From assembly GCF_900156895.1 (NCBI RefSeq), contig NZ_FTPD01000045.1, positions 442,997 to 506,996 of the forward strand: a stretch of DNA of 64,000 nt, in the 5' to 3' direction. Made by a program: the position numbers and the translations under genes. The notes under the pieces are model-generated. The model was not told the origin of the DNA. It saw only the letters and a program-made list of their open reading frames with translations, and did no database searches. The stretch's first letter is position 1. Each line of letters starts with the position of its first letter. The stretch is from Mesorhizobium prunaredense. GTDB lineage: Bacteria; Pseudomonadota; Alphaproteobacteria; Rhizobiales; Rhizobiaceae. Of the stretch, positions 53,504 to 61,595 are shown one piece after another.

Positions 53504-54125
53504 CTTTCCGTGGCTTTCTCGCAGTCCGCTGGAGCACGCACTTGTCGTGGGCGCCCATGGCGCGCGCGACGTCGCGCCGGGCATTTCCCTCACTGAAGTT
53601 CGCAATTTCGACCTGATCCAGGTGATGGCGCGGCGCGGCAAAGGGGCGGAACTGGCAAACGCCGCCAAAGCCCGTTTCGGCATGGCGGCTCCGGATCTGC
53701 CGAAGGCCGTCAGCGCTTCAGACGTGACGCTCATCTGGTCGGGACCGGATCAGTTCCTCGTCCTGTCCAAAGGCGGCAAGCACACGATCGACATTTTGAG
53801 CCAGGCGTTCTCGCAATCCGCCTCGCTGTCGGACCAGTCGCATGCGCGCGCCCTGATCAGCGTCTCGGGAGCCAAGGCGCGCGCCATGCTGGCGAAATTG
53901 TCGTCGCTCGACCTGCACCCGGCGGCGTTCAAGAACGGCGCCGCTGCCGCGACGTCGATCGACCATACCAGCGTCAATCTCTGGCGTGGCAATGACCGGC
54001 CGGATGGGCAGCCGGTGTTCAATCTTCTGGTGTTTACAAGTTTCGCCGAAAGCCTGTGGCGCACGATGCTCGACTCGGCGGCCGAGTATGGCGTCGACAT
54101 CGGCTATTCAGGGGAGCTGGCGTAG
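53496..54125 (+). CDS. mgdD: N-methylglutamate dehydrogenase subunit D (sarcosine-oxidase gamma-like)
   Basis: A 209-residue protein like the gamma subunit SoxG, a small GcvT-related fold. The GTG at 53496 lies eight bases after GGAGG and overlaps the mgdC stop. An ATG at 53481 in the same frame has no ribosome-binding site. Recognisable features are EVRNFDLIQVMARRGKGAEL and VTLIWSGPDQFLVLS. It closes the four-gene dehydrogenase set. Confidence 0.83.
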   Translation: MADFPWLSRSPLEHALVVGAHGARDVAPGISLTEVRNFDLIQVMARRGKGAELANAAKARFGMAAPDLPKAVSASDVTLIWSGPDQFLVLSKGGKHTIDILSQAFSQSASLSDQSHARALISVSGAKARAMLAKLSSLDLHPAAFKNGAAAATSIDHTSVNLWRGNDRPDGQPVFNLLVFTSFAESLWRTMLDSAAEYGVDIGYSGELA

Positions 54126-54163
54126 TTCGGCTTTTGCCGGAGAAAGGCCAATTTCAAATCTCG

Positions 54164-54335
54164 GCGCTGCCCCTCATTGCCCTGCCGGGCATTTCTCCCC
54201 GTAAACGGGGAGAAAGACGCTGACCGCAACGCTGGCGCCTTTTTTCAACGTTGGTGATTGGCGAAACCGTCAATGAGAGCTCCCCTCGCCCCGTTTACGG
54301 GGAGAGGATGCCGGCAGGCAGGTGAGGGGCAGCGC
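54164..54335. repeat. Rhizobial intergenic mosaic palindrome, copy 3
   Basis: Ends GCGCTGCCCCTCA and TGAGGGGCAGCGC match copy 2 exactly. Inner arms are CTCCCCGTAAACGGGGAG and CCCCGTTTACGGGG. It fills the 359-bp gap between mgdD and tdm and may end the mgd transcript; nothing else coding is seen there. Confidence 0.85.
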
Positions 54336-54442
54336 GAACGCCCGGGAGATGGGGCTCAGCCGAATTCTAACCGCAAGCGGCTGCGTACGACGCTTCACCT
54401 TGCTAAATCCGGCCTTGCTGCCTATTCTTGCCGCGAAAATAA

Positions 54443-54459
54443 TTTTACGCACAGGCAAA
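54443..54459 (+). promoter_or_regulatory. Candidate operator of the methylated-amine regulon, site 4
   Basis: TTTTACGCACAGGCAAA lies 25 bp before the tdm start and shares 12 of 17 positions with site 3. It suggests tdm has its own promoter, separated from mgd by the mosaic repeat. Confidence 0.4.
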
Positions 54460-54484
54460 CTTGTTTCTTGAGACCCGGGTCGAG

Positions 54485-56854
54485 ATGAGCCAGTCGCCCT
54501 ACCCCGCCGTCGCCGCCGGACCGCCACGACCGAGCCTGATCCTGCGGCCCGGTCAGATGGCGCTGCCCGCCGGCATGGAGCGCTATTGCGTTCACGGCAA
54601 TGGCGCGGTGCTCATCGATGTCGAGGCCGGCGATACCATCAGCGTACGCAACGTCGAAGGCGGCCAGGCCTGCGAGCTCTTGGCATGGGACAAGAGCGGC
54701 GTGACTGATGCCGGCATTTTCGGTGAGAAATCGAACAGCAACGCGGCCGGCATCAAGGCGCTGCTGGCCGATGGCGACGACAGCCTCGCGTCCTTGCGCC
54801 GGGGGCTCGAGCGACGCCAGGTGCAGCTCGATCAGGCAAAGGCGGTTCGCATCTTCGGTGGCGCAACCCCTGCCGGCACCGAACAGGGTTTTACCGTTGC
54901 CCGCAATGGCTCGATTCTGATCGCTGCCCCAGGCGGGCCGATGCCGGTCGACGGCCACGACACGGCAACGCCGCTCGGCGTCATCGTGCGCCGCGCCACG
55001 ATCCGTCCGGCGGCGAAGTCCAGGCTTGGCGACCCGCTGGCCGACCCGGTGCTCGATTTGCGCGTCCATTCGGCGACCGCGGAGGCCTACTTCGTCAAGG
55101 CGGGTGACTATCTGCAGATCATCGACGTCGACGGGCGCCAATGCACCGACTTCCAGTGCTTTTCGGCGCGCAAGCTCGACAAGGGACGCGACCATCCGCT
55201 CGACGTGACGACGACCCGCACGCTGATGGGTTCGAGCTATCCGATGCCAGGCCTGCATTCGAAATATTACGACCAGGACATGGAGCCGCTGGTCGAGGTG
55301 GTGCAGGACACTTGCGGCCGGCACGATGCATTCGCGCTCGCTTGCGCCGCCAAATATTACGACGACATCGGCTATCCCGGTCATCCCAACTGCTCGGAGA
55401 ATTTCAACCGCGCGCTCGCGGACAAGGGTGTAACTCCTCGCGCGGGCTGGATGGCGATCAATTTCTTCTTCAATACGGCGATCGATGCGCATGGCGTCAT
55501 GGTATCCGACGAGCCATGGTCGCGGCCGGGCGATTATGTGCTGCTGCGTGCGCTTACCGACATCGTTTGCGTGTCGTCCGCCTGTCCCGACGACACGACG
55601 CCGGCCAATGGCTGGGACCTGACCGACATCCATGTGCGGACCTATTCCGGTAAGCATAAATTCTCGCGAGCGATCGCCAGACGCATGACGCCCGATTCGG
55701 AACCGAAAATGACCCGCGAGACATCATTTCATTCGAGCTTTGCCAAGCACACCCGCAACTTCGTCGAGTACAGGGGTTATTGGCTGGCCAACGCCTTCGC
55801 CAGGCAGGACCCGATCGACGAATACTGGGCCTGCCGGGAGGCCGCCGTCATCATGGACCTGTCGCCGCTGCGCAAGTTCGAGGTCACCGGGCCGGATTCC
55901 GAAGCGCTGCTGCAATACACGCTGACCCGCGACGTGAAAAAACTCGGCGTCGGCCAGGTGGTCTATTCCGCCATGTGCTACGAGCATGGCGGCATGATCG
56001 ACGACGGCACGCTGCTCAGGCTCGGCAAGGACAATTTCCGCTGGGTCGGCGGCGACGATCTTTCCGGCGAATGGCTGCGCGACACCGCAATGAGCCTCGG
56101 CCTCAACGTGCTGGTGCGCTCGTCGACCGACCAGATGCACAATGCCGCCGTGCAGGGGCCGAAGAGCCGCGACATCCTCAAGGAGATCATCTGGACCTCG
56201 CCGCTGCAGCCGTCCATCGAGGAGCTCGAATGGTTCCGTTTCGCCGTTGCCCGCATCGGCGGCGGCAATGGCATTCCAATCGTCGTCTCGCGCACCGGCT
56301 ACACCGGCGAACTCGGCTACGAAATCTGGTGCCATCCGCGCGACGCCGAAAAGGTGTTCGACGCCATCTGGGAGGCCGGCCAGCCGCATGGCTTGAAGCC
56401 GATGGGGTTGCAGGCGCTCGACATGGTGCGCATCGAGGCGGGGCTGATCTTTGCCGGCTATGAATTTTCCGACCAGACCGATCCGTTCGAGGCCGGCATC
56501 GGCTTCACCGTGCCGCTGAAGAGCAAGACCGACGATTTCATCGGCCGCGAGGCGCTGATCCGGCGCAAGGAAAACCCGCAGAGGAAACTGGTCGGCCTCG
56601 ATATTGACGCCAATGTTGCGGTCGGGCATGGCGATTGCGTCCATGTCGGCCGCGCCCAGATCGGCGAGGTCACTTCGAGCATGCGCTCGCCCGTGCTGAA
56701 CAAGAATATAGCGCTGGCCAGGCTCGACGTGACCCATGCCGCGATCGGCACCGAGGTCGAGATCGGCAAGCTCGACGGCCACAGCAAGCGGCTGCCGGCG
56801 CGCGTCGTCGGATTCGCCCATTACGACCCGCAAAAGACCAGACCGCGCTCCTGA
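54485..56854 (+). CDS. tdm: Trimethylamine N-oxide demethylase (DUF1989 plus GcvT domains)
   Basis: Tdm splits TMAO into dimethylamine and formaldehyde. The 789-residue protein has N-terminal and central DUF1989 parts (about 20-390; the Cys-rich zinc site includes VDGRQCTDFQCFSARKL, CGRHDAFALACAAKYYDD and SACPDDTTPANGWDLTD). A C-terminal GcvT-like tetrahydrofolate domain follows (about 420-780; VIMDLSPLRKFEVTGPDS, SRTGYTGELGYEIWCHP, ALDMVRIEAGLIFAGYEF). This exact fusion is the signature of Tdm, and tmm, dmm and gmaS are nearby. ATG 54485 gives the expected N-terminus; a TTG at 54461 overlaps the candidate operator and is unlikely. Confidence 0.92.
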   Translation: MSQSPYPAVAAGPPRPSLILRPGQMALPAGMERYCVHGNGAVLIDVEAGDTISVRNVEGGQACELLAWDKSGVTDAGIFGEKSNSNAAGIKALLADGDDSLASLRRGLERRQVQLDQAKAVRIFGGATPAGTEQGFTVARNGSILIAAPGGPMPVDGHDTATPLGVIVRRATIRPAAKSRLGDPLADPVLDLRVHSATAEAYFVKAGDYLQIIDVDGRQCTDFQCFSARKLDKGRDHPLDVTTTRTLMGSSYPMPGLHSKYYDQDMEPLVEVVQDTCGRHDAFALACAAKYYDDIGYPGHPNCSENFNRALADKGVTPRAGWMAINFFFNTAIDAHGVMVSDEPWSRPGDYVLLRALTDIVCVSSACPDDTTPANGWDLTDIHVRTYSGKHKFSRAIARRMTPDSEPKMTRETSFHSSFAKHTRNFVEYRGYWLANAFARQDPIDEYWACREAAVIMDLSPLRKFEVTGPDSEALLQYTLTRDVKKLGVGQVVYSAMCYEHGGMIDDGTLLRLGKDNFRWVGGDDLSGEWLRDTAMSLGLNVLVRSSTDQMHNAAVQGPKSRDILKEIIWTSPLQPSIEELEWFRFAVARIGGGNGIPIVVSRTGYTGELGYEIWCHPRDAEKVFDAIWEAGQPHGLKPMGLQALDMVRIEAGLIFAGYEFSDQTDPFEAGIGFTVPLKSKTDDFIGREALIRRKENPQRKLVGLDIDANVAVGHGDCVHVGRAQIGEVTSSMRSPVLNKNIALARLDVTHAAIGTEVEIGKLDGHSKRLPARVVGFAHYDPQKTRPRS

Positions 56855-57032
56855 CGCCGGTTTTAAGGATCGCGAATGGCACAAGCCATGCCCATGTAAA
56901 GTCGATTTCTCGCCAGAAATCAGCCGGCGGCGAGTGCCGTCGGCGCATGTTCCACATTTGCGATGTGCACAGCTTCACAAAAACGCTTGACGTGAAAGCG
57001 TGACGCGTCAATCTTCACTCCCAAGAAAAAAA

Positions 57033-57049
57033 TACTACTGAGCGGAAAA
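57033..57049 (+). promoter_or_regulatory. Candidate operator of the methylated-amine regulon, site 5
   Basis: TACTACTGAGCGGAAAA shares the core ACTGAG-N-GG and 12 of 17 positions with site 3. It lies 92 bp before the chosen start of the permease gene. It is the weakest of the five sites. Confidence 0.3.
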
Positions 57050-57140
57050 CGCCTGAGGTCGTTCAACGCGTGTGTCGGTGACGCATCGCGAAATGTCGAC
57101 TGTCGCCGATGGGGAACATCAAAATGGGGAATTCACGTAT

Positions 57141-58850
57141 ATGAGCACGATAGTCTCTGCCCTGGTGCCGCCTACCGAAGGGAAGCTGCACCGGAACATC
57201 GATTGGCGCGGCGCCTTCTGGGTGGCAAGCGGCGTTCCCGCGCTGGTCCTGTTTTCGATCGGCGGCATTGCCGGCACGACCGGCAAGCTGGCCTTCCTGA
57301 TCTGGACCGTGTCCATGATCATGGGCTTCCTGCAATCCTTCACCTATGCCGAAATCGCCGGCCTGTTTCCGAACAAGTCCGGCGGCGCCTCGATCTATGG
57401 CGCCACCGCCTGGCTGCGTTACTCCAAGTTCATCGCGCCGCTTTCGGTGTGGTGCAACTGGTTCGCCTGGTCGCCGGTGCTGTCGCTCGGCTGCTCGATC
57501 GCCGCCGCCTACATCCTCAACGCCCTGGCACCGCTGCCGCTGTTTACCGACACCTCGCCGGAAGTCGCCGCCTATATCGCGGCTAATACCGGAGCGAGTG
57601 CCGCCGATGCCATCGCGGCGGTGAGCGCGGCCGCCACGCCGGCGATCCGCAACTGGACGCTCTACGGTCACACGCTTGGCCCGGTCTCCTTCACCGTCAA
57701 CGCCACTTTCTTCATCGGCGCAGTGCTGATGCTGATCATCTTCTCCATCCAGCATCGCGGCATCCTTGGCACGGCAAACGTGCAGAAATATATCGGCCTG
57801 TTCGTCATCATTCCGATGCTGATCGTCGGCGTCGTGCCGATCGTCACCGGCCAGATCGACTGGGCGAATTTCTCGCCGCTGGTGCCGCTCGCGGCGGCCT
57901 ATGCGCCCGAGCCCGGGGCGTGGAACATCGCCGGCTGGACGCTTGTTCTCGGCGGCATGTTCATCGCCGCCTGGTCGACCTACGGTTTCGAGACCGCCGT
58001 CTGTTACACCTCCGAGTTCAAGACTCCCGGCACCGACACCTTCAAGGCGATCTTCTATTCCGGCCTGCTGTGCATGCTGCTGTTCATCCTGGTGCCGTTC
58101 ACCTTCCAGGGCGTGCTCGGCTTGAACGGCATGCTGGCGACCCCGATCGTCGACGGCTCCGGCGTTGCCGACGCCCTGGCCGGCATGGTCGGTGGCGGAC
58201 AGCTGATCCATAGCCTGCTGGTGATGCTGATGATCCTGGCACTGGTGCTCTGCATCATGACGGCGATGGCGGGGTCCTCACGCACGCTTTACCAGGGCTC
58301 AGTCGACGGCTGGCTGCCGCGCTATCTCAGCCACGTCAACGAGCATGGCGCCCCGACCCGCGCCATGTGGACCGACCTGATCTTCAATCTGTTCGTTCTG
58401 GCCATCGCCTCGGCCGACGCGACCAGCTTCTTCTTCATCCTCGCCGTGTCGAATTGCGGCTACATCATCTTCAACTTCCTCAACCTCAATGCCGGCTGGA
58501 TCCACCGCATCGACAATGGCCATATCGCGCGGCCGTGGAAGGCACCGAGCTGGCTGCTCGGCCTCGGCGCCATCCTTGCCTATGTCAACATGATCTTCAT
58601 GGGCGCCGGCGCCAAGATCTGGAACCCGATGGCGCTGTGGGCAGGACTGATCACGGCTGCCCTCATCATCCCGGTGTTCTGCTTCCGGCATTACATCCAG
58701 GACAAGGGCAAATTCCCCGACCACATGCTGGCGGATCTCGGCATGACTTCGTCCGATCTCGCCGTCAGAAAGGCGGGCATCCTGCCCTACCTGACGTTGA
58801 TCGCCGGCGTCGTGGTGATGCTGCTCGCCAACTGGCTGTTCGTCATCTGA
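57141..58850 (+). CDS. APC-superfamily amino acid/amine permease
   Basis: A membrane protein of about 569 residues with roughly 12-13 hydrophobic segments and the APC N-terminal region (VLFSIGGIAGTTGKLAFLIWTVSMIMGFLQSFTYAEIAGLFPNKSGGASIYGA). An extracellular loop of about 55 residues (ALPLFTDTSPEVAAYI onward) is larger than usual. Its start is uncertain: ATG 57141 has GGGGAA upstream, while ATG 57093 and GTG 57072 extend it. It is the last gene of the methylated-amine island and may import an amine, a methylated amino acid or gamma-glutamylmethylamide. A hairpin follows its stop. Confidence 0.82.
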   Translation: MSTIVSALVPPTEGKLHRNIDWRGAFWVASGVPALVLFSIGGIAGTTGKLAFLIWTVSMIMGFLQSFTYAEIAGLFPNKSGGASIYGATAWLRYSKFIAPLSVWCNWFAWSPVLSLGCSIAAAYILNALAPLPLFTDTSPEVAAYIAANTGASAADAIAAVSAAATPAIRNWTLYGHTLGPVSFTVNATFFIGAVLMLIIFSIQHRGILGTANVQKYIGLFVIIPMLIVGVVPIVTGQIDWANFSPLVPLAAAYAPEPGAWNIAGWTLVLGGMFIAAWSTYGFETAVCYTSEFKTPGTDTFKAIFYSGLLCMLLFILVPFTFQGVLGLNGMLATPIVDGSGVADALAGMVGGGQLIHSLLVMLMILALVLCIMTAMAGSSRTLYQGSVDGWLPRYLSHVNEHGAPTRAMWTDLIFNLFVLAIASADATSFFFILAVSNCGYIIFNFLNLNAGWIHRIDNGHIARPWKAPSWLLGLGAILAYVNMIFMGAGAKIWNPMALWAGLITAALIIPVFCFRHYIQDKGKFPDHMLADLGMTSSDLAVRKAGILPYLTLIAGVVVMLLANWLFVI

Positions 58851-58863
58851 CATCGGCCTGAAA

Positions 58864-58893
58864 GGATCGAGTGCGGACCGCCGCGCTCGATCC
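58864..58893 (+). terminator. Hairpin downstream of the APC permease
   Basis: GGATCGAG pairs with CTCGATCC and GCGG with CCGC, a stem of about 13 pairs (one wobble) with loop ACCG, followed by GATTTGCTT. It begins 14 bases after the permease stop and is a good terminator candidate. Confidence 0.6.
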
Positions 58894-58950
58894 GATTTGC
58901 TTCCAGAGGCCCGTCGCAAGCTCGCTCACTAGAAGCTCGCGATCGCGAGG

Positions 58951-58978
58951 TCGGGTAGTGTCTCAGTTTGAAATTTGA
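58951..58978 (+). repeat. Left inverted repeat of the cassette
   Basis: Contains GGGTAGTGTCTCAGTTTGAA and ends TTTGA. It pairs with 59631-59658. Confidence 0.85.
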
Positions 58979-59041
58979 CGCCGCGCTTGTCGCGATCCGG
59001 GCCGAACTCCTATATGCTTAGCGGAAAGCATTGGAGCGGCA

Positions 59042-59248
59042 ATGAAGCATGAGAGCACCATCACTTGCCCGGACTGTGGGCACCAGACTGTGGAAACGAT
59101 GCCGACCGATGCCTGCGTTCACTTCTACGAATGCAAAAACTGCAGGGTACTCCTGAAGCCCTTAGCGGGCGATTGCTGCGTTTTCTGCTCATATGCCGAT
59201 CTGCCATGCCCGCCGCTTCAGGAGAGTAGCCATGCTAACCGGATCTAA
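59042..59248 (+). CDS. Small cysteine-rich GDCCVFCSY protein
   Basis: A 68-residue protein with CPDCG (9-13), CKNC (31-34) and the strongly recognisable GDCCVFCSYADLPCPP (43-58). Small proteins with the GDCCVFCSYG motif are widespread in proteobacteria and are presumed to bind zinc or another soft metal; I know no established function. GGAGCGGC precedes the ATG. It is the first gene inside the inverted-repeat cassette. Confidence 0.7.
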   Translation: MKHESTITCPDCGHQTVETMPTDACVHFYECKNCRVLLKPLAGDCCVFCSYADLPCPPLQESSHANRI

Positions 59249-59411
59249 AGGCCAGAAGCGCCCCGCCGACGTGATCGGCAACGCCGTCCGCGTCATGCGC
59301 ATTGCGACCGGTACAAGAAGCGGAATAGCGAATGATTGTCAGGATAGCAGAAACGGAGATCGATCCCGACCAGATCGAGGCTTACGGCGCACTCCTATCA
59401 GAAGAGATTGA
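59232..59411 (+). pseudogene. Probable truncated copy of a small conserved 'RPADVIGN...RIATG' protein
   Basis: AGGAGAG stands six bases before ATG 59232. The first 27 residues contain KGQKRPADVIGNAVRVMRIATG, a pattern I associate with a short conserved rhizobial protein. The normal acidic continuation and Lys/Arg/Ala-rich tail are missing; the frame instead runs into the next gene's coding region. It is best read as a 3'-truncated gene left in the cassette. The family memory is not certain. Confidence 0.4.
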
Positions 59412-59646
59412 AGCCTCGGTGCGGCTAGAACCTGGGGTCATCTTCCTGTACGCGCTGTCGGTCAAGGGAAGCCGCGATAAGGTGCTGGTGATTGAAGGCT
59501 ACGCTGATCAAGCGGCCTATGAGGCGCACCTCACCTCGCCACATTTTCTCAATTACAAGACTCGAACTGCCGACATGGTGAGATCGCTTCGGCTAATCGA
59601 GACGGACCCGATCTCGCTCAAAGCGAAAAATCAGATTTCAAACTGA
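59332..59646 (+). CDS. Antibiotic biosynthesis monooxygenase (ABM)-domain protein
   Basis: A 104-residue dimeric alpha/beta-barrel protein of the ABM/quinol-monooxygenase type: IVRIAETEIDPDQIEAYGALLSEEIEASVRLEPGVIFLYAL, then EGYADQAAYEAHLTSPHFLNYK with the typical histidine pair. Members oxidise quinols or degrade heme, and others have no known role. The last codons (KNQISN-stop) lie in the right inverted repeat, so the cassette boundary sets the protein's C-terminus. Confidence 0.8.
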   Translation: MIVRIAETEIDPDQIEAYGALLSEEIEASVRLEPGVIFLYALSVKGSRDKVLVIEGYADQAAYEAHLTSPHFLNYKTRTADMVRSLRLIETDPISLKAKNQISN

Positions 59647-59658
59647 GACACTACCCGA
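59631..59658 (-). repeat. Right inverted repeat of the cassette
   Basis: Inverse of 58951-58978 with a single mismatch (C for T at position 25 counted from the outer end). The stop codon of the ABM gene (59644-59646) lies inside. Confidence 0.85.
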
Positions 59659-59664
59659 GCAACG

Positions 59665-59689
59665 ACCCGCCGCCGAGGCGGGGTTTTTT
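59665..59689 (+). terminator. Rho-independent terminator
   Basis: CCCGCC, loop GCCGA, GGCGGG, followed by G and TTTTTT. It stands just outside the cassette and before the convergent aldehyde dehydrogenase gene, so it probably belonged to the transcript of the permease side before the cassette inserted. Confidence 0.8.
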
Positions 59690-59752
59690 GTTTCAGGCTT
59701 TGCCGGCATCTTGGCGGTCAGCGCCGCGGTTGAGGATTGGCAGGCGGATCGC

Positions 59753-61246
59753 TCAATCGATCTTGATGAACACGCCCTTGGTGTTGAGATACTCGTCGAG
59801 ATGCTCGGCGCCGCCCTCGCGGCCGTAGCCGCTCATCTTGTAGCCGCCGAAGGGCATGGCCGGATCGATGGCGTGATAGGTGTTCACCCAGACCGAGCCG
59901 GCACGGATTTTTCGCGACAGCTGGTGGGCGGTGGCGACATTGCGGGTGAAGACCCCGGCAGCAAGACCGTAGGGCGTGTTGTTGGCGCGCTCGACCGCCT
60001 CATCGAGCGTATCGAACGGCAGCACCGAAATCACCGGCCCGAAGATCTCCTCGCGCGCGATCCTCATGTCGTCAGAGACACCGGCAAAGACGGTCGGCGC
60101 GACGAAATTGCCGGCGGCCAGCGCACCTTCCATCAGGCGTTGACCGCCGGTGACGAGGGTCGCGCCCTCCGCTGCGCCGGCCTGGAGATAGGAGGCGACC
60201 CGTTGCAGCTGCTTTTCGGAGACGAGTGGGCCGATCTCGGTCGCCGGATCGATGCCGTCGCCGATCCTGAGACCCTTGGCATAGGTCGCCAGCCGCTCGA
60301 CGAACTCGTCATGGACGGAGCGTTCGACGAACAGGCGCGAGCCGGCGATGCAGATCTGGCCGGAATTGGCGAACACCGACATCGCCGCCACCGGCACCGC
60401 TTTGTCGAGATCGGCGTCGGCGCAGACGATGACCGGCGACTTGCCGCCAAGCTCCAGCGAGACGCGCTTGAGGTTGCCGGCCGAGGCGCGGACGATCGAC
60501 TGGCCGGTTGCCGTCGAGCCGGTGAAGACGATCTTGTCGACGCCCATATGCTCGGCAAGTGCGGCGCCTGCCTCGGCGCCGTGGCCGGTCACGATGTTGA
60601 CGACGCCTGGCGGAACGCCGGCCTCGTTCATGAGGTCGGCGATCAGAAGCGGCGTCAGCGGCGCCTCTTCCGACGGTTTCAGCACCACCGTGCAGCCGGT
60701 CGCCAGCGCCGGTCCGATCTTCCAGATCGAAGCCGCCGTCGGTGCGTTCCACGGGATGATGGCGCCGACGACGCCGACCGGCTCCTTGCGGGTGAAGGAA
60801 ACGATTTCGCCGGGCAGCGAGTTCTCGATCGTCTCGCCATGCAGGGACGTCGCCATGCCGGCGTAATAGCGCAGCATGCCGATGACACGATTGCGGTTGG
60901 CCAGGGTGCGCACGATCGGCATGCCCATGTCGGTGGTGTCCGAGCGGCTGATCTCCTCCCAGTGCTTTTCGAAGAGATCGGCGATCCTGAGCAGCAGCAC
61001 CTGCCGCTCATAGGGCTTGTACCGGCTCCACGGCCCGTCGAAGGCCCTGCGCGCTGCGGCTACCGCCAGCTCGACGTCCTGGCGGTCGCCGCGCGGCACC
61101 GTGGCAATGACCGCGCCTGTGGCCGGATTGCGGGTCTCCATGGTGCGGCCCGAGCGGGCGTCAACCCAGGCGCCATCGACGAACATCTGGCGGTGGCGTC
61201 CGTCGATCGGCCGGCGCAGCGCCACCGGTGTCTGAGCTACGGTCAT
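59753..61246 (-). CDS. NAD(P)-dependent aldehyde dehydrogenase
   Basis: A 497-residue class I/II-type aldehyde dehydrogenase. It has IIPWNAPTAASIWKIGPALATGCTVVLKPSE, FTGSTATGQSIV, the general-base Glu in SLELGGKSP, the catalytic Cys in NSGQICIAGSR and EEIFGPVISVLPFD. The substrate is open: betaine aldehyde, an omega-aminoaldehyde and simple aldehydes are all possible. GGAGGAC lies before the ATG. It converges with the cassette, not with the amine genes, so a direct pathway role is uncertain. Confidence 0.9.
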   Translation of the reverse strand: MTVAQTPVALRRPIDGRHRQMFVDGAWVDARSGRTMETRNPATGAVIATVPRGDRQDVELAVAAARRAFDGPWSRYKPYERQVLLLRIADLFEKHWEEISRSDTTDMGMPIVRTLANRNRVIGMLRYYAGMATSLHGETIENSLPGEIVSFTRKEPVGVVGAIIPWNAPTAASIWKIGPALATGCTVVLKPSEEAPLTPLLIADLMNEAGVPPGVVNIVTGHGAEAGAALAEHMGVDKIVFTGSTATGQSIVRASAGNLKRVSLELGGKSPVIVCADADLDKAVPVAAMSVFANSGQICIAGSRLFVERSVHDEFVERLATYAKGLRIGDGIDPATEIGPLVSEKQLQRVASYLQAGAAEGATLVTGGQRLMEGALAAGNFVAPTVFAGVSDDMRIAREEIFGPVISVLPFDTLDEAVERANNTPYGLAAGVFTRNVATAHQLSRKIRAGSVWVNTYHAIDPAMPFGGYKMSGYGREGGAEHLDEYLNTKGVFIKID

Positions 61247-61391
61247 GACGTCCTCCTCCGGCGCGCGGTAGCCTCTCTCGGTTTAAACCAGCGGTACCGT
61301 TGTATCGACTCCGTGGGTGATCTGTAACGGATTTGTGCTCCAGGCGAGATCAGCGCCAAGCACAAATCACTTGAGATTAATTGTCGATTTC

Positions 61392-61572
61392 GGCGCCGCC
61401 CCTCATCGCCCTGCCGGGCACTCTCCCCGTATAGTGACGGGGAGAAGGGGCTGGCCGCACGCTCGGCGCTTTTTTTGCAGCGCTGGTTATTGGCGAAATC
61501 TTTTGCGAAGGCGCCCTTCTCCCCGTCACTATACGGGGAGAAGATGGCGGCAGCCAGATGAGGGGCGGCGCC
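61392..61572. repeat. Rhizobial intergenic mosaic palindrome, copy 4
   Basis: Ends GGCGCCGCCCCTCA and TGAGGGGCGGCGCC are a perfect 14-bp inverted pair. The inner arms (CTCCCCGTATAGTGACGGGG and CCCCGTCACTATACGGGG) match copy 2. It fills the 349-bp gap between the aldehyde dehydrogenase and RND genes, where no other feature is evident. Confidence 0.85.
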
Positions 61573-61595
61573 GACCTTGCGCGATTGCCTCGACC

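Larger units (their letters stand above)
58951..59658. mobile_element. Small cassette bounded by 28-bp inverted repeats (non-autonomous element candidate)
   Basis: A 28-bp sequence at 58951-58978 recurs inverted at 59631-59658 with one mismatch (27 of 28). The outermost five bases, TCGGG and CCCGA, could also belong to the target; if so the repeats are 21 bp and flanked by TA on both sides. Between them lie two or three small genes and no transposase. The stop codon of the last gene lies within the right repeat. No sequence in the window is a related transposase. Confidence 0.6.

Noticed and set aside
48736..54125. Calling these four genes sarcosine oxidase soxBDAG
   Set aside because: Sequence alone allows it, but adjacency to gmaS and mgsABC favours N-methylglutamate dehydrogenase. 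No glyA- or dimethylglycine-type gene is beside them.
54461..54484. Earlier TTG start for tdm
   Set aside because: It abuts the candidate operator, and the eight extra residues have no family support.
59711..61327. 538-codon plus-strand ORF opposite the aldehyde dehydrogenase
   Set aside because: Antisense shadow; the sense strand has the complete catalytic motifs.
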